64,000 bases of DNA from Lytechinus variegatus (Eukaryota; Echinodermata; Echinoidea; Temnopleuroida; Toxopneustidae). Position numbers and translations under genes: made by a program. The notes under the pieces were generated by a model. The model saw nothing but the letters and a program-made list of their open reading frames with translations. It ran no database searches and was not told where the DNA came from. The stretch spans positions 37,563,733 through 37,627,732 of the forward strand of contig NC_054747.1 of assembly GCF_018143015.1 (NCBI RefSeq), written 5' to 3'. This document shows, piece after piece, positions 25,050 through 37,833 of the stretch. The stretch's first letter is position 1; each line of letters begins with the position of its first letter.

Positions 25050-25535
25050 CACTGCAAAAATTCCGGTGTTGATTTAACACCAGCCCGGAATCTATGTCCA
25101 CACCAGAGAAGTATTGACACAACACCACACTGTAAAAACTGGTGTTAAAACTGACACCAATTGGACCACACCCTGAGGTATTAAAATTACACCCTAGAGA
25201 TTGAACATAGCACCAAAGAGTGTAAATGTAACAACCAAATGTGTTGTAATAACACCTATAGGTGTCAAATAACACCACCAATTTAACAGCGGTGTAAAAT
25301 AACTGGTGTGGTCCTCTATGTACACCGGTTAACACCACAGTTTTTGCTGTGCAGTTTAGAATCAAACCGAGGCTGTTTTGATACTGGATTACTGGTGTTG
25401 TATAAACACCTTTCTGGTGTTAGACCAAAGCGGAACTGGTGTTGTTTAACACTTGTCTGGTGTGGATAAATATAGATTCCTGACTGGTGTGCAACACCGG
25501 AGTTTTTGTGGTGTAGAGTTGTTTACATTCATCAC
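25050..25535. repeat. Complex 'GGTGTTAA/TTAACACC' repeat cluster
   Basis: The borders CACTGCAAAAATTCCGGTGT (25051) and the inverted ACACCGGAGTTTTTGTGGTG (25493) enclose a dense series of GGTGT and ACACC in both orientations, including an inner pair CACACTGTAAAAACTGGTGT / GTTTTTGCTGTGCAG. It looks like one short foldback family inserted into itself. Confidence 0.65.
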
Positions 25536-27033
25536 TCGGCATGAAGAAAGTGTATTTTATGGCGGGGTTCACCATTGACTTATTAGCACACCTGCATGTG
25601 GCGTCATGCATGAGCAATCAGTTGGCCCATATAGTCATATGGCATTTGATGTAAGTAATTTGGATTTTGAATTATTGAATTCAACAGTCATTTTAATAAA
25701 AAATAAGAGTACAACCAATATGTACATTTATGCATATATACAGTGGGGGGTAACAAAAGTAGGTCTATATACCTACTTATCTGAGTTGTCCCCTACAAAC
25801 GATTACTAGTACATTACATTTACAAGTATAAGTTCACATAAAAAGATTGAACAATACAATGTAATAAAACGGATTTTTGCTTGTACATAATTAACAAACA
25901 TAATGGCGTACATGTACACCGCACCCCTCCCCCACAATACATGCACACACACCTTTACTCGTACAGGAAATTAAAAATAATGTTTCAATCGTTATGTCTC
26001 TTTTTAAAGCAGTTAGGAAATGATGTTTCATGGGATATACGTTGAATAAACAGCTAAAAACTTCTGAGTAAAGAAATAATCTGTTGTCTCACGATGCGGC
26101 AAACTGAAATTGCGAGGTTTCGACTGCACCTGCCAGCTAAAACGCTAAAAACTTGTTCAATTCTCTGAGAAAAATGACTTTTTTTTGTACTTGTCGCACG
26201 TGATAGATTCTTTGATTGATTTTTGCTGAAACCTTCATTAATATAATTATTTTGTATATTTTTCTGTTTTTGTTTAAAAAAAACATTTAAGACAGGGTGC
26301 ATTTCTACCCTTTACTTACGCACCACTAGAGGTTGTAATATTTTTTTATCAACTTTCATTTTTACAACTTTTATACATTTCATAAAGGTAAAATATGTCC
26401 TTTATTTCTTTCGTACTGACACAGAGTCAACATGAACTTCCCTCCTCCAGAATTCCAGCAACACTAGCCAATTTATACCTTGGTCACATGTTCTACGGCG
26501 GCCGTACGGCGAGTCGAAAACAGTCGTTTTATTAATTTTTATTCAAACCACCTATATGTAGCTGGTACAAAAAAGGTTAAAACGGCTGTTTTTGTAAATA
26601 CCGTCGTAAAAAAAGAGGGGCTTTTCACCATTGCAAGATTTTCCTCTATTTTTCTTGTTCAAATTTTTAAATTACATTCGGGTAATAATAAAACAAACCA
26701 TACAGCATAATTTATTTAAACCCTCGATACAGCCAGGGCTCAAACGGTTTGCAAATTTAATGGTTACAGTGCAAACCCCAAAATGAAGGAAAATTTTCAC
26801 TCTAAAAACGAAAAGATTGGAAGAGGTTAATCATCCCTTTAGTGAAAAAGTAACCATAGTGACAGTTTTTGTAAAAACGGTGGAAAACAATATAATTTCT
26901 TGACCTTTCCCATAGACCTATATCCTCCCCATTCTTTTTTCTATTGGGTATAGTCCTATATACATTATTCAACAATAATCGAAAATATTAATTGATAGAA
27001 AATACAAAATATTAATTTCCGAGGGGGAAACGC
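25536..27033. other. 3' flank of the receptor-like gene, no separate gene
   Basis: AT-rich. On the minus strand two AATAAA signals lie at 26543-26538 and 26533-26528, about 490 nt past the stop codon of the gene ending at 27034; they are the best 3'-end candidates. No repeat family was recognised. Confidence 0.45.
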
Positions 27034-30000
27034 TTACGAAATAATACATTTCCATTCGCGTGTTTGGGGGAGCGGTCTGGGGGGCGTTTGGGTTTCGTTC
27101 GTGTGTCTGAAGTTGACGTTTTGTTCGGCCAGTTCAACACACTTCAACAGAAAGTCCAGAAATTCATTAGTCTTTACAACGTTCTCCTCATGGTTTGCCT
27201 CCGTGTAGTTTTCAAAGATCCATACATGACTAGGAGGTATTTCACACTTTTTGACAAGCCAGTCTCTCATATATGTTTCATCATCTGTAGCCAGCTCATC
27301 CTTGTGTGTCAAGACAACGACCAAACGTCGACCTAAAGATAAACCAAATTTATTGAAGGCATATAATTTTCTTAGCACGTTTTACTGTTCGATCGTGTTC
27401 GAATTTTAAGAAAAAAACACTTTTGATGAAATGTATCTTTTTTTATAATTTTAGGTGCAAGATTTGTTAGGTACCATTCAGACAAAGAAAGTGCCTCATG
27501 ATTTGGTCTAAATTAAAATAATGTTAACTTGAAACCAATTTCAGTACTCCAGTGATCTATAGTTCTGGTCCCTTTTAACTCGTTTACTGATTTTTTTTTT
27601 GTTGCAAAAATACACAGTAGAAGTGGTGGAACGAAAACATGTTTGCCAGATATCGGTCATATCTTTATTGTTGAGAGAAAAAAAACATTTGTTTTTTACT
27701 TTATGATATGATAATCAAGTTTGAGTTAATGCAGCCTGCATCATCGTTATGAAATATCAGATATCATTATACTCACCAAGTAGTTGATGAACTTTCTTTG
27801 TAAACTCCGAAATAAAATTCGCGGCAGCATTATCACCACGACTCTCTCCACTATATAAGATTAGAAAGAATTCGATTTTTGTTCATTTTGTATTATTCTT
27901 TTTACTACGGTATAAATATGAAATATGATTCAATGCCATCAATAACTAACACAAAATGATTTATATTCTGTGAGATAAATGGAGCAAGTGATTTTTCTCA
28001 AGTTGCTACCAAACTCTATAACCTTGGTAAAGAGTCCGACCGGTAATGAAATGAAAATAATGAATACAGTAAATAATCATCCAAAATATAATGTATATTA
28101 TCACCCGTATCAGACATCTGAGCTGGTCATTTACAAAACCATATTGCCCTAGTTTCATAAATATCGGGAAGGGATAGGTATATATTATTTGTATTTTCCT
28201 TGGTCTCAATGCGCATATTTACTTTGCATGCAGAGACGACGCAAAATATACCTTTGTATTTTCCCTGGTCTCACATCCGGGCATTTGAGGATGCGTATAA
28301 AGAGATACGCTTCATAAGGATCTGCACGCCAACAATATACGTCATAATAAAGTAATCACTGGATCCATGCGCTTGCAAGTACGTCATAATGGTAAAGTGC
28401 AGAGCCTAGACCCTGATATTAACAAGACACAATATAACTATTTTAAAAAGAAATATCACCAATATCACGATTTTTGCTCTAGATATCTGATTTGGATGAT
28501 AATAAAAATATTGACTGGCTCTTCTTTCGGGGAACATCAAATATATTGCCCTTAAAAGACCCATATTGCCCTCGTCTAAAGACTCGGGCCAATATGATTC
28601 TTTTGCTGGCAATATATTTGATGTTCCCCTCAAGGCCAGTCAATATTATATAAATATTTACCTGAAATTACATATCAGAATGGGACAATCCACGGTATCA
28701 CCATTTTGTACCACCCTATGTGGGACTTGTCCTCTATTTCCTCCTGAAATACGAATACAAATATTGTAAGAGAGATAGAAAGATTTGTTATAATGAATGA
28801 ATGAACGAATAAATAAAGGGATGAATGTATGTGAATGAATGAATGAATGAATGAGTGAGTGAGTGAATGAATGAATGAATGAATGAATGGATGAATGAAT
28901 GAATGAAAGAATGAATGAATGAATTAATGAATGAAAGGATGAATGGATGAATGAACGAATAAATGAATGAATGAATGAATGAATGAATGAATGAATGAGT
29001 GAATGAATGGATGAATTGATGAATGAATGGATGAATGAATGAATGAATGGATGAATGAATGGATGGATGAATGAATGGATGAATGAATGAATGAATGAAT
29101 GAGTGAATGAATGAATGAATGAATGAATGAATGAATGAATGAATGAATGAATGAATGAATGAATGGATGTATGAATGAATGAATGAATGAATGAATGAAT
29201 GAATGGATGAATGAATGAATGAATGAATGAATGAGTCACAATGAATGAATGAATGAATGGATGAATGAATGAATGAATGAATGAATGGATGTATGAATGA
29301 ATGAATGAATGAATGAATGAATGGATGTATGAATGAATGAATGAATGAATGAATGAATGGATGAATGAATGAATGAATGAATGAATGGATGTATGAATGA
29401 ATGAATGAATGAATGAATGAATGAATGAATGAATGGATGGATGAATGAATGAATGAATGAATGAATGGATGTATGAATGAATGAATGAATGAATGAATGA
29501 ATGAATGAATGAATGAATGAATGAATGGATGAATGAATGAATGGATGAATGAATGGATGAATGAATGAATACCATAGAAAATTGCAATAAATAGATGAAT
29601 AGATAGTAACTTAAAGAAAACATCCATGTTCGGTCACGTTGGTTATATTAAAAAAACATCGTACCGAGATATTTGACTCATAATGTGATGGTTTCAAAGT
29701 GGGGGATGACCATGCAAAGAAGAAAAAATGAGATGTCCATTATATTACGTTTTTGTACACCCCTACCTTATTACAAAAACGTTTGTACTGCGCGCACGAC
29801 CAAGTAATCTAGATTTGCATGCTCTTTCTTTTTCAATCCTTTCTGTTTCTTCCTCTTTTTCTTCTTTCGAGAAAAAGAAGAAGAAAAAACCCACAGAAGT
29901 ACAGACAGCCCCCCCCCCCCGGCAAGAAAATAAGAAAACAACGATGACTTACTGATCTGGTTTATGAGTTCGGGAATGACGTGATTGTTGTAATTCTTTA

Positions 30001-30138
30001 GACCTTTATTATCCAATATTTTTATAAAGGGAGTCAGGGTTTTAGCTTCTCTCCACTCTGTCCTCTGTTTTTCTTCGTTCGACTCGTCGGCGATAGGCGA
30101 ATATTCCCCTGTTTAAATATACATGTATATATATATTA

Positions 30139-30237
<99 letters not shown>

Positions 30238-33200
30238 TATGTGAATAAAGAGAGCAGATATATTTTTCGATGCATTATCTCGCTTGCCTAAACTCAACAA
30301 GAAAGTACACATTCGACCAACTCCCGCAATTTTTGTAATTTGAAATTGATAAAGCTTATTGACAAAAAATATAATGCATGCATGTACGATTCATCAATAT
30401 ATCTATGGACTAACATTGATTCTATTAAGGAAAAGCAATGCATTTTCTTTGAACAAATGGAGGGAATTTGAATGTTAAAAATATATATATACAGCAATAC
30501 TTCTGACTGCCCCCCCCCCGGTTATTTATGAATAAAGAGGTTTTGCATATTTTGATGAGGTTGATGCGTAACTAAACACCTCATTCAATTCGGTCATCGC
30601 TGCTCTAAATTTACATCAATTTTCATGATTATTGTGTATCATCGTAAAGGAGAAGAATCATTCTTCACATTCTTCAGGGCATGTGCTTGAAATATAGTTT
30701 GAAATGTAGGTGAAACTTTTTATCTAAAACATATTTACAAAATGATGATTTTCACTTGACAAAAGTTGTTGTTGTTTTTTGCAAACAGTGGATATGGGGG
30801 AAAGTTACAACCATGAAACATATTATTTGTTTGATAGGCCTATATCCACATTTTCATTCCAAACCTGTCATAGGCCTACCTTTCAAAGCAAAGTACAAAG
30901 AATTAATGAAGGCAGACTTTCCAGCTCGTGATAGGCCGAAGACACCCAGGTGTACGGGCGGAGGTTCCTCCATTTCACCTGAAGTAGGCGTGGTCTTGTT
31001 CTGGGGTCTGTAGGCCAAAACCTTTTCTCGCTTTTCTTTCATCATGTTCATTTGTTTCGTGTTTTGCTCTAAGTGAATACAGAAGAACACGAACAATATA
31101 AATCATAAGAATATACAGTGCGTATCAAAAAAAGTTTATACTTTGAACAACCTTCACCTTTTTTGTGCCAAAGTAGGTATTAAGCGCTATATAAGCAAGT
31201 ATAATTATTATTATTATTATTATCTCTCTCTCTCTCTCTTAATATTACTCAAGTACAAGAAAAAGATCCCAAATATTGCTCAGATAGTTTGGTTCATAAT
31301 TTTTATACTTCTCGAATCTGGGATACGTACCAAGCAGTTTTTGTCTTTCTTGACTTTCCTCTCCTTCTTGACTTTCCTCTCCTTCTTGATTTTCCTCTGC
31401 TTCTTGATTTTCCTCTTGAGTTGCATAGAAAGTAAATATTTCATAACAAACAAAATTAATAATAATTTATGGCTTAAGATGATATACGATGAAATTCTGA
31501 ATGAAGAAATTGAAAGATAACCAGTCCAAAGCGAAATATCCTAACATTGATTTTGTAAACATCAGTGTTTGTCTGTTTCTGAAATGTTTGTTTGTTTATA
31601 AAATGTTACTGAATATATCCCCCTATGTATCCCTATATCGCTTTGTGCAATAAACTGTACAAATTAATTGTTCACTTATATTGCGCAATTTTTATTATAC
31701 ATAAAAACAGTTTCTTTATTATTAACATTTTCTTTGTCATGACAATTTTGATAAAACATTTTTGGAACGACATTTTTAGACTATATAATGATAAAAAAAA
31801 TTACCTGCCTTTTCCCTCGGTCTCCTGATAAACCTTTTCCAGACAATAAAAACAACAAGCGCAGAAATTACCGCCAGAATAAAAATTACTCCTACGACGA
31901 TCCCCACTGTTGAAGGACCTGATATACACACGATACAAAACAAAGAAAGTTTAATATATAAAGACAAAGTATCGAGAAAAAATCTTAAAAGTTATTATTG
32001 ATAATGGACCTATAGTTCATGTAACGTTTGTAATTTCATTCTGATTTCATTTAAATCGTTATAATTCATATATTTTTGTTCTTGTTTTGCCCCACTCATC
32101 CTTATTGCCAGGAGTGTAATTGATCCATGTTCCGGACGGGGATGGGGGAGGCAAAGTGAAGAAAATATAAAAAATTACTTCAATATTTTAATTGAGGAGG
32201 CGATAATCCCCTGCCCCCCCCCTTCAGTATCGACGCCTCTGTCATTGTCTCCTTTCCGATCAAAGGCGATACATCAGCTATTAAAAAAAAGTAAAAGTTG
32301 ATATTGCCGCTGTTTAAAAGAGTTTTTAAAATGAAGTTAAATTGATTTGTACAAATTATACTTTGATAAATACTTTTGATAGTTGAAAGTGGGGTTTTCT
32401 CACTTAGGAGGGGGTTATTATTATTTATAAGGTGGCAACTAAATTTCCTTTTTTTTTACTTTCTAATGTATTTGTTATTCCATCAAATTTACGTTGCCGT
32501 ACATGTACTTTATTTAATTCCAGTGTATCACTCAATAAGTCTGGCCTATCTGCAGAGAAATGTGTTATCTATGTTGTTTATTTGTTTTTGTTTTTTTTTT
32601 CATTTCGTTATTATCAATTTAAAAAAAAGGAGATGTCTGAACCGATTTACATGGGGAGAACATTTTGTGGCGTCCCTGAGCATTGATATAAAACAATGAT
32701 CTAACCAATACAAGCATTTCATCAATTTGCCTTTTTCAGACAGTAGAGAAAAATCATCATGGACCTTTTTAACATACCTTCTTCAGGCATTCCTGGTTCA
32801 AATTGAATAGTCATGATAGTGACGTTTACGGTCTTCGTAGCGTTGGGACCTTGAGCCAAGCAGATAAACTGTTTTCGCTCCGATCCCATCTCTTCAGTCT
32901 GCAATCTCAGAGAAATTTTCTTTAGATATGTTCCATCTTCCAGTATTTTCTCTCTGGAAGATGTGGTGTTCAGGGAAATATGGAGTGCACCCGCATGATG
33001 CCAGGTGAGAAGAACAGGTTGATGGGCGCCCTCTACGATGCAATCAAGTTCCAGGATGTCCTGGTCTGGGTGGACTTTGATGATACATGGTGAATCCTGA
33101 TCAAACTGGTCTCTTTCACACTGGGTCACCCGAAGATAAGTATCGTCATCTCCGGCTTCAACTTTGTCAACCTCATCTGATTCTTGAACTTAAGGAGAAG

Positions 33201-36200
33201 AAACAAAATGTTATTAAGTGCAAGTCATTCCGTAAGAATTATTCTTCTTCCATGTTACATGTACGAGTCTAAAGTTTGTGATTTCGTTTTATTTTGCTTC
33301 CCATAAAACTATACACTAACAAATTACACATGATTTATATTCATATATAAACCGTTACAGCACATGGATATGAAAAACAGACCTACAATAATTCTAGTCG
33401 TAATTATTGTTGAAAATATTTGCAGTCAGGAAGGCAGGAGATCCGCCATCGTGAGACTTTAACAGATGGCAGCATCTGAAAGGAATTTGGTTGAACAAAA
33501 GTCCACTTTATCGAGACTGCACCATTAATTTATTCTAGATGAACGATGAGTTCATGTACCTCACCTAACACTGTAAGATCCGTATGGTTTGAGCTGAGGA
33601 TCCCTTGATGATTCGACACCCTGCAGTGGTATCTCCCGGTATCTGATATCCCAGGATGCTCAAATAACAGCGAGAAGTTTGGGCCAAACTCAAATCCTTC
33701 ATTCCGGGTGGTTATCTCCTCTTTGTACCACGTGATAATCGGCACTGCTGTCTGTAGCGACTCCCCTTCAAGAAATGACTAATATTTTACTTCTCTATAT
33801 TCCAAGAATGGAAATATTTTAGAGATCCGAAAGGAACGACTCGACCGTGAAGATTAGCACCCCGGGGGGGGGGGGGGACTTCCATTCACGAGTGGATACC
33901 ATGCGCGACCATGGGGTCTCGAAAAGCACCCTAAACACGTAATTTCCATATTCTGAAAATGCACCCCTTAACAAGTATTGGCGTGTGAAACCCTACCCTT
34001 AACATGTATTGGAAACAAAACGATACTCTTGGCAAATATTCCCTGAAATGAACCCCTAAACAAGTACAGGAATGTTTAATTGTTATAACGGGTCCTTCGG
34101 TCGTCGGCTTTACCTTATTTGGTTTAGAACGACCCCACCTTCTACACCTCGCGCAAATTGGACTCTAAACACGAAGTGTTCGGGCAAACAGGACATCCTT
34201 TATAAAACATTTTAATTTATGTTTATTATCCCCGCAATTCGGACCCTAAACACGTAATTTCCTAGCGAAATAGATACCCTTTTTTCATTATTTTTGTGTT
34301 TTTGACACCCTTATCACGTTACGTACGTAACGTGCCCTATCGTGAAAAAGACATCCTTTTTACGTGTTTTGGGGGTCGCGCATGGTATCCACTCGTCAAT
34401 GTAAGTGCCCCCCCCCCTCGGGTTAGCACCCTTCGGGGGTGCTGCTATTCTACCAACCCATCAGGCTAGGGTTCCCTTCCATAACCCCTATCGGCATATG
34501 CAGGAGGAATTTAGGTTAAAGTTTCGTTGGAAAAACAGTCACGTGAAGATATAGATTCTTAAAGGTCAAGTCCACCTCCGAAAAATGTTGATTTGGATCA
34601 ATAGAGAAAAATCAGACAAGCACAATGCTGAAAATTTCATCAAAATCGGATATAAAATAAGAAAGTTATGACATTTCAAAGTTTCGCTTATTTTCAACAA
34701 AATAGTTATATGCACGAGCCAGTTACATCCAAATGGGAGAGTCGATGATGTCACCCACTCACTATTTCTTTTGTTTTTTATTGTTTGAATTATACAATAT
34801 TTCAATTTTTACGAATTTGACGGTTAGGACCTCCTTGCCTGAAGCACAAAATGTTAAAATAATGGAATTCCACATGTTGAGGGAGGAATGAAACTTCATT
34901 TCACATGACAATGACAAGAAAATTAAAATATTTCATATTTCATATAACAAAATACAAAATTAGTAGTGAGTGATGTCATCAACTCTCTCATTTGGATGTA
35001 ACTGGCTCGTTCATATAATTATTTTGCTAAAATGAGCGAAACTTTAAAATGCTATAACTTTCTTATTTTACATCCGATTTTGATGAAATTTTCAGTGTTA
35101 TGCTTCTTGAATTTTTCTCTTTTTATTCAAATCAAGTTTTTGTTGGGGTGGACTTGTCCTTTAACAAAGATGATAAAGCTACTGTTGAAACATCATTGTC
35201 TGCCTTTGAGTTCATGAAATAGTCTTTGCAAGACTGCTGAAGCTGTAAGCCTGAATGTATTACAGTTCCAACATGGCAGTTGTAAAGTACCCTATACACT
35301 GTTATAAAACACTGGATTTCCATAGTGATTTTCCTTTTCTTCGAATATCTCTAAAATATGCACTATCATTGTTTTCTGGACTCATCATGATCTGTTTCAC
35401 GATTGGAAACTATATTTAGTATGAATATAAATTTGACCATATTCGACTCTGGAGTGTCAACTTTTCACAAAATGCGCATGGAGCGTCATGTTTAAAGTTG
35501 ACGCTGTAACCTTAACTGATATGTATTTCATTTTATTTCTTTTTTCGAGTAGCAGGTTGTGTGCGCATAGTCTTATAATGTTCATTATTATCGGATAACA
35601 TCATAAGGATTATGATAAATCATTTACCTTTTAACCAGTAAACAGCAATGGGATTCCCTCGAAAGGAGCACTTTAATGATGCACCACTCTGCCCAACAAA
35701 GAACGTTTCAGAAGGTGATGTCCATACTGGGACGGAAAGTGGACTGGCAGTGACCGGAAGTAGAGCTAACAAACATTTCGAAAAGGACATTAGCGATAAT
35801 ATTTGGAATCTCGCCCGCCCCCTCCCACTCTTTAAAAGGTTGGCCCGGGCTGAAAGAATGTATAGCTTAATAAAGAAAGTATAATAATATTCATGGAGCA
35901 AAATGCCTATAAAATTCGATCAAAGTCGGATAACAAATTCAAAGTTATTAAATCGTAAATTTAAGCAATATTTTGTAAAAACAGTCGTCATGATATTCAT
36001 TAGGTGAGCTGATGATGTTTAGTCACTTTTTTTCCTTCAAGAACTAGAGAAATTGGATTGACAACTGATTTAGTGCAGTAGATATTTAATTGCCGCAACT
36101 TATTTCATTATAAGGGAGACATATTATTCGCACAAGTATGAAATAATGAAAAAAATCATGATTTTACTATGATGTGATAAGAAAACGGAAAGTGGAGATG

Positions 36201-36898
36201 TGACATCATCAGCCCACTTAATGAATATTCATGACGACTGCATTTTCACAAAATATTGCTAAAATTTAAAATTCTAACTTTATTATTTGTTATCCGATTT
36301 TGATAAAATTTTCAGTATTTTACTCAGTGAATTTTTCTTTATATGTATTAAGATATAATCATTTTCAGCCAGGACCATTCCTTTATTTCATGTGAATATG
36401 AATCTCTCTCTTGTTCTCTCCCCATATATATATATATATATATTATATTCATAGAAATATTGAGGTATCTCTGAATTTCTCAAATACCAATATATATATA
36501 TAAAGTTTTCAACATTAATTTCAACTTCATAATTTGAATATCGCCAACACAGCAAAAAACAAAATTCAATGATCGGTCCCATTTACTCTAATACAGTTCA
36601 AGGAATACCTGGGCTGTTGCATAAACCTTTTTACCTGATAAAACTCTGGTAAAAACTGAAAACTAAGGTTAGTCTGATTTCTGCCACTGACTTTAACACA
36701 GGGCAAAAACTCCGGTATAAAAACAACCTGAGTTTTCTCAGGTAAAAAGTTTTATACAACGGGCCCCTGGTGAATTGAATATGAACGAAGAAACACAGAA
36801 TATAAGTAAAAACTGATTCATTAAACACAGAATAAGTTGTTCTAATACTTACAGTGTGTACATGAAAGTATATAAATCAATACTAGCGCCAAACCCAT
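27034..36898 (-). CDS. Ig-Ig-transmembrane-GTPase receptor-like protein with CaaX tail, eleven exons
   Basis: Minus-strand exons: 36898-36853, 35726-35628, 33765-33565, 33188-32778, 31918-31805, 31414-31331, 31068-30880, 30108-29953, 28743-28662, 27850-27777, 27332-27034. All have AG/GT borders; every junction is phase 1 except one consistent phase 2. The product is 584 residues: signal peptide 1-15; Ig domain with C35, W46 and DTGRYHC (90-96); second Ig-like domain with C165, W178, C225; transmembrane helix about 257-279, then basic KRFIRRPR; acidic repeat linker 291-313; P-loop GLSRAGKS (363-370); DNKG (414-417, G3); THKD (494-497, G4); C-terminal CIIS, a farnesylation-type CaaX box. The G domain could be AIG1/GIMAP- or IFI44-like; I cannot place it. 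Role as a surface receptor with an internal GTPase is inference. I do not recognise a named gene. Confidence 0.8.
28795..29570. repeat. ATGA/GAATG tetranucleotide array
   Basis: About 780 bp of (GAAT)n with sporadic GGAT, GTAT and GAGT variants, inside the intron between the eighth and ninth exons of the receptor-like gene. Long reverse-strand frames here read His-Ser-Phe-Ile repeats and are not genes. Confidence 0.98.
30116..30230. repeat. (TA)n microsatellite
   Basis: Nearly pure TA with a short TTTA interruption, beginning within ten bases of the eighth-exon acceptor of the receptor-like gene on the minus strand, where it leaves little room for a pyrimidine tract. Confidence 0.95.
33861..34425. 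mobile_element. Foldback element with internal 'CCCTAAACACGTAATTT' repeats
   Basis: The ends carry poly-G/poly-C runs, then CGAGTGGATACCATGCGCGACC-like arms: left 33889-33912, and right GTCGCGCATGGTATCCACTCG near 34375. Inside, the phrase (A)CCCTAAACACG(T)AATTTCC recurs about six times in varied form, spaced 40-70 bp, with intervening CAAGTATTGG or CGCGCAAATTGG. It lies in the intron before the third exon of the receptor-like gene. Confidence 0.75.
34559..35164. mobile_element. TTAA foldback MITE family A, copy 2
   Basis: Starts TTAAAGGTCAAGTCCACC and ends GGTGGACTTGTCCTTTAA with TTAA at both borders; nearly identical along its length to 12591-13197, which argues for recent activity of the family. 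It lies in an intron of the receptor-like gene. Confidence 0.92.
35885..36386. mobile_element. TTAA-type foldback family B, diverged copy
   Basis: The arms contain CGGATAACAAATTCAAAGTTATT and its complement, GATTTAGCAATATTTTGT-like blocks, ATTCATTAGGTGAGCTGATGATG and the inverted CATCATCAGCCCACTTAATGAAT. The right end CCAGGACCATTCCTTTA matches family B (52336-52912); the left end is eroded. Confidence 0.75.
36609..36770. mobile_element. Foldback hairpin MITE 'GGGCYGTTGCATAAA'
   Basis: Left CTGGGCTGTTGCATAAACCT and right (reversed) GGGGCCCGTTGTATAAAACT are inverted; inner TTTTTACCTGATAAAACTC against GAGTTTTCTCAGGTAAAAA. It lies in the first intron of the receptor-like gene, about 85 bp from the signal-peptide exon. 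Confidence 0.8.
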
Positions 36899-37670
36899 AG
36901 TGGAATACTGGAATTGTATTTTCCTTCGATCAAGTTTTGTGCGAGAATATTAAACTTGAGGAAGCCGTTAGATCATGTAGATTACCATCCCTCTATACAC
37001 ATACACACTATATACCGTAGATAAGACCGATGATTATGATATTCATAAACTGGCTCCTCAAAAAGTTACAAAGTACAACTTCGATTCCGCATAATGTACA
37101 CATCATAAAAAGTTTTAAAAATGATAGGTAATCACTGTATAAAAAATACCAACCACCGAACATTTGTCACGTAGACCGGCCCGTGTCACGTTGTCTATAT
37201 TATAAAAAACAGTTTTAAACAATTCAGTTGTTTCCATATATCATTATGTTCTTGGAGTGGTACATTTTATAGGCTTTTATATAAATAATGCATTGATTTG
37301 CAGGAAGAGGGCTTAATTCATTGTCGAAAAACCAAAGAGGCCTTACAATGTTCGCATTTACCCTTCAAAAAACATACTCTATACAACATTGCATGTGTAT
37401 ACTACATATCAGTGTTAAATATCTGAGCTGAATTGGGCGCGAAAGATTAATTGGCCTCCGCTAACTTAAACTTCATTTTTAATCTTCAAATTAAGGGCTC
37501 TATATAACGCCCCTGTAAGGGCCCTTCATGTACTGAGCTTTACTTTGAAGCACAGCGTACAATGGGGAAGGGGATGATTGTTTTCACAGCCGAGGGGACA
37601 TAAAAGAATAATGAAGAAGGCAACGAAATGGAAAGCATTAAAAAACTAATATGTTATTTGCTGAAGTAAT

Positions 37671-37833
37671 GCAGGGGTCGCGGAACCGGGGGCTGGGGGC
37701 TTCAGCCCCAGAACTTTTTTCTAAAGCCGCGGTACAGAAACGTAAAATTGACCAACTGATTATGATTTTTTTTTTGCATGGTCAGCCAGCCGCCCCCCCC
37801 CCCCCCACTTTTAAAACCGTTCTGCGGCCCCTG
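37671..37833. mobile_element. Foldback hairpin MITE 'GGGGCCGCGGAAC' family, copy 3
   Basis: Termini GCAGGGGTCGCGGAACCG and (reversed) CAGGGGCCGCAGAACGG; the middle has ATGATTTTTTTTTGCATGGT and a long C run. It lies upstream of the receptor-like gene. The rest of 36899-38700 is AT-rich with no gene recognised. Confidence 0.85.

Noticed and set aside
28658-29627. Two long reverse-strand open frames of 279 and 321 codons reading His-Ser-Phe-Ile repeats
   Set aside because: They are translations of the ATGA tetranucleotide array in different frames; only the small 28743-28662 segment at one end is a real exon of the receptor gene.
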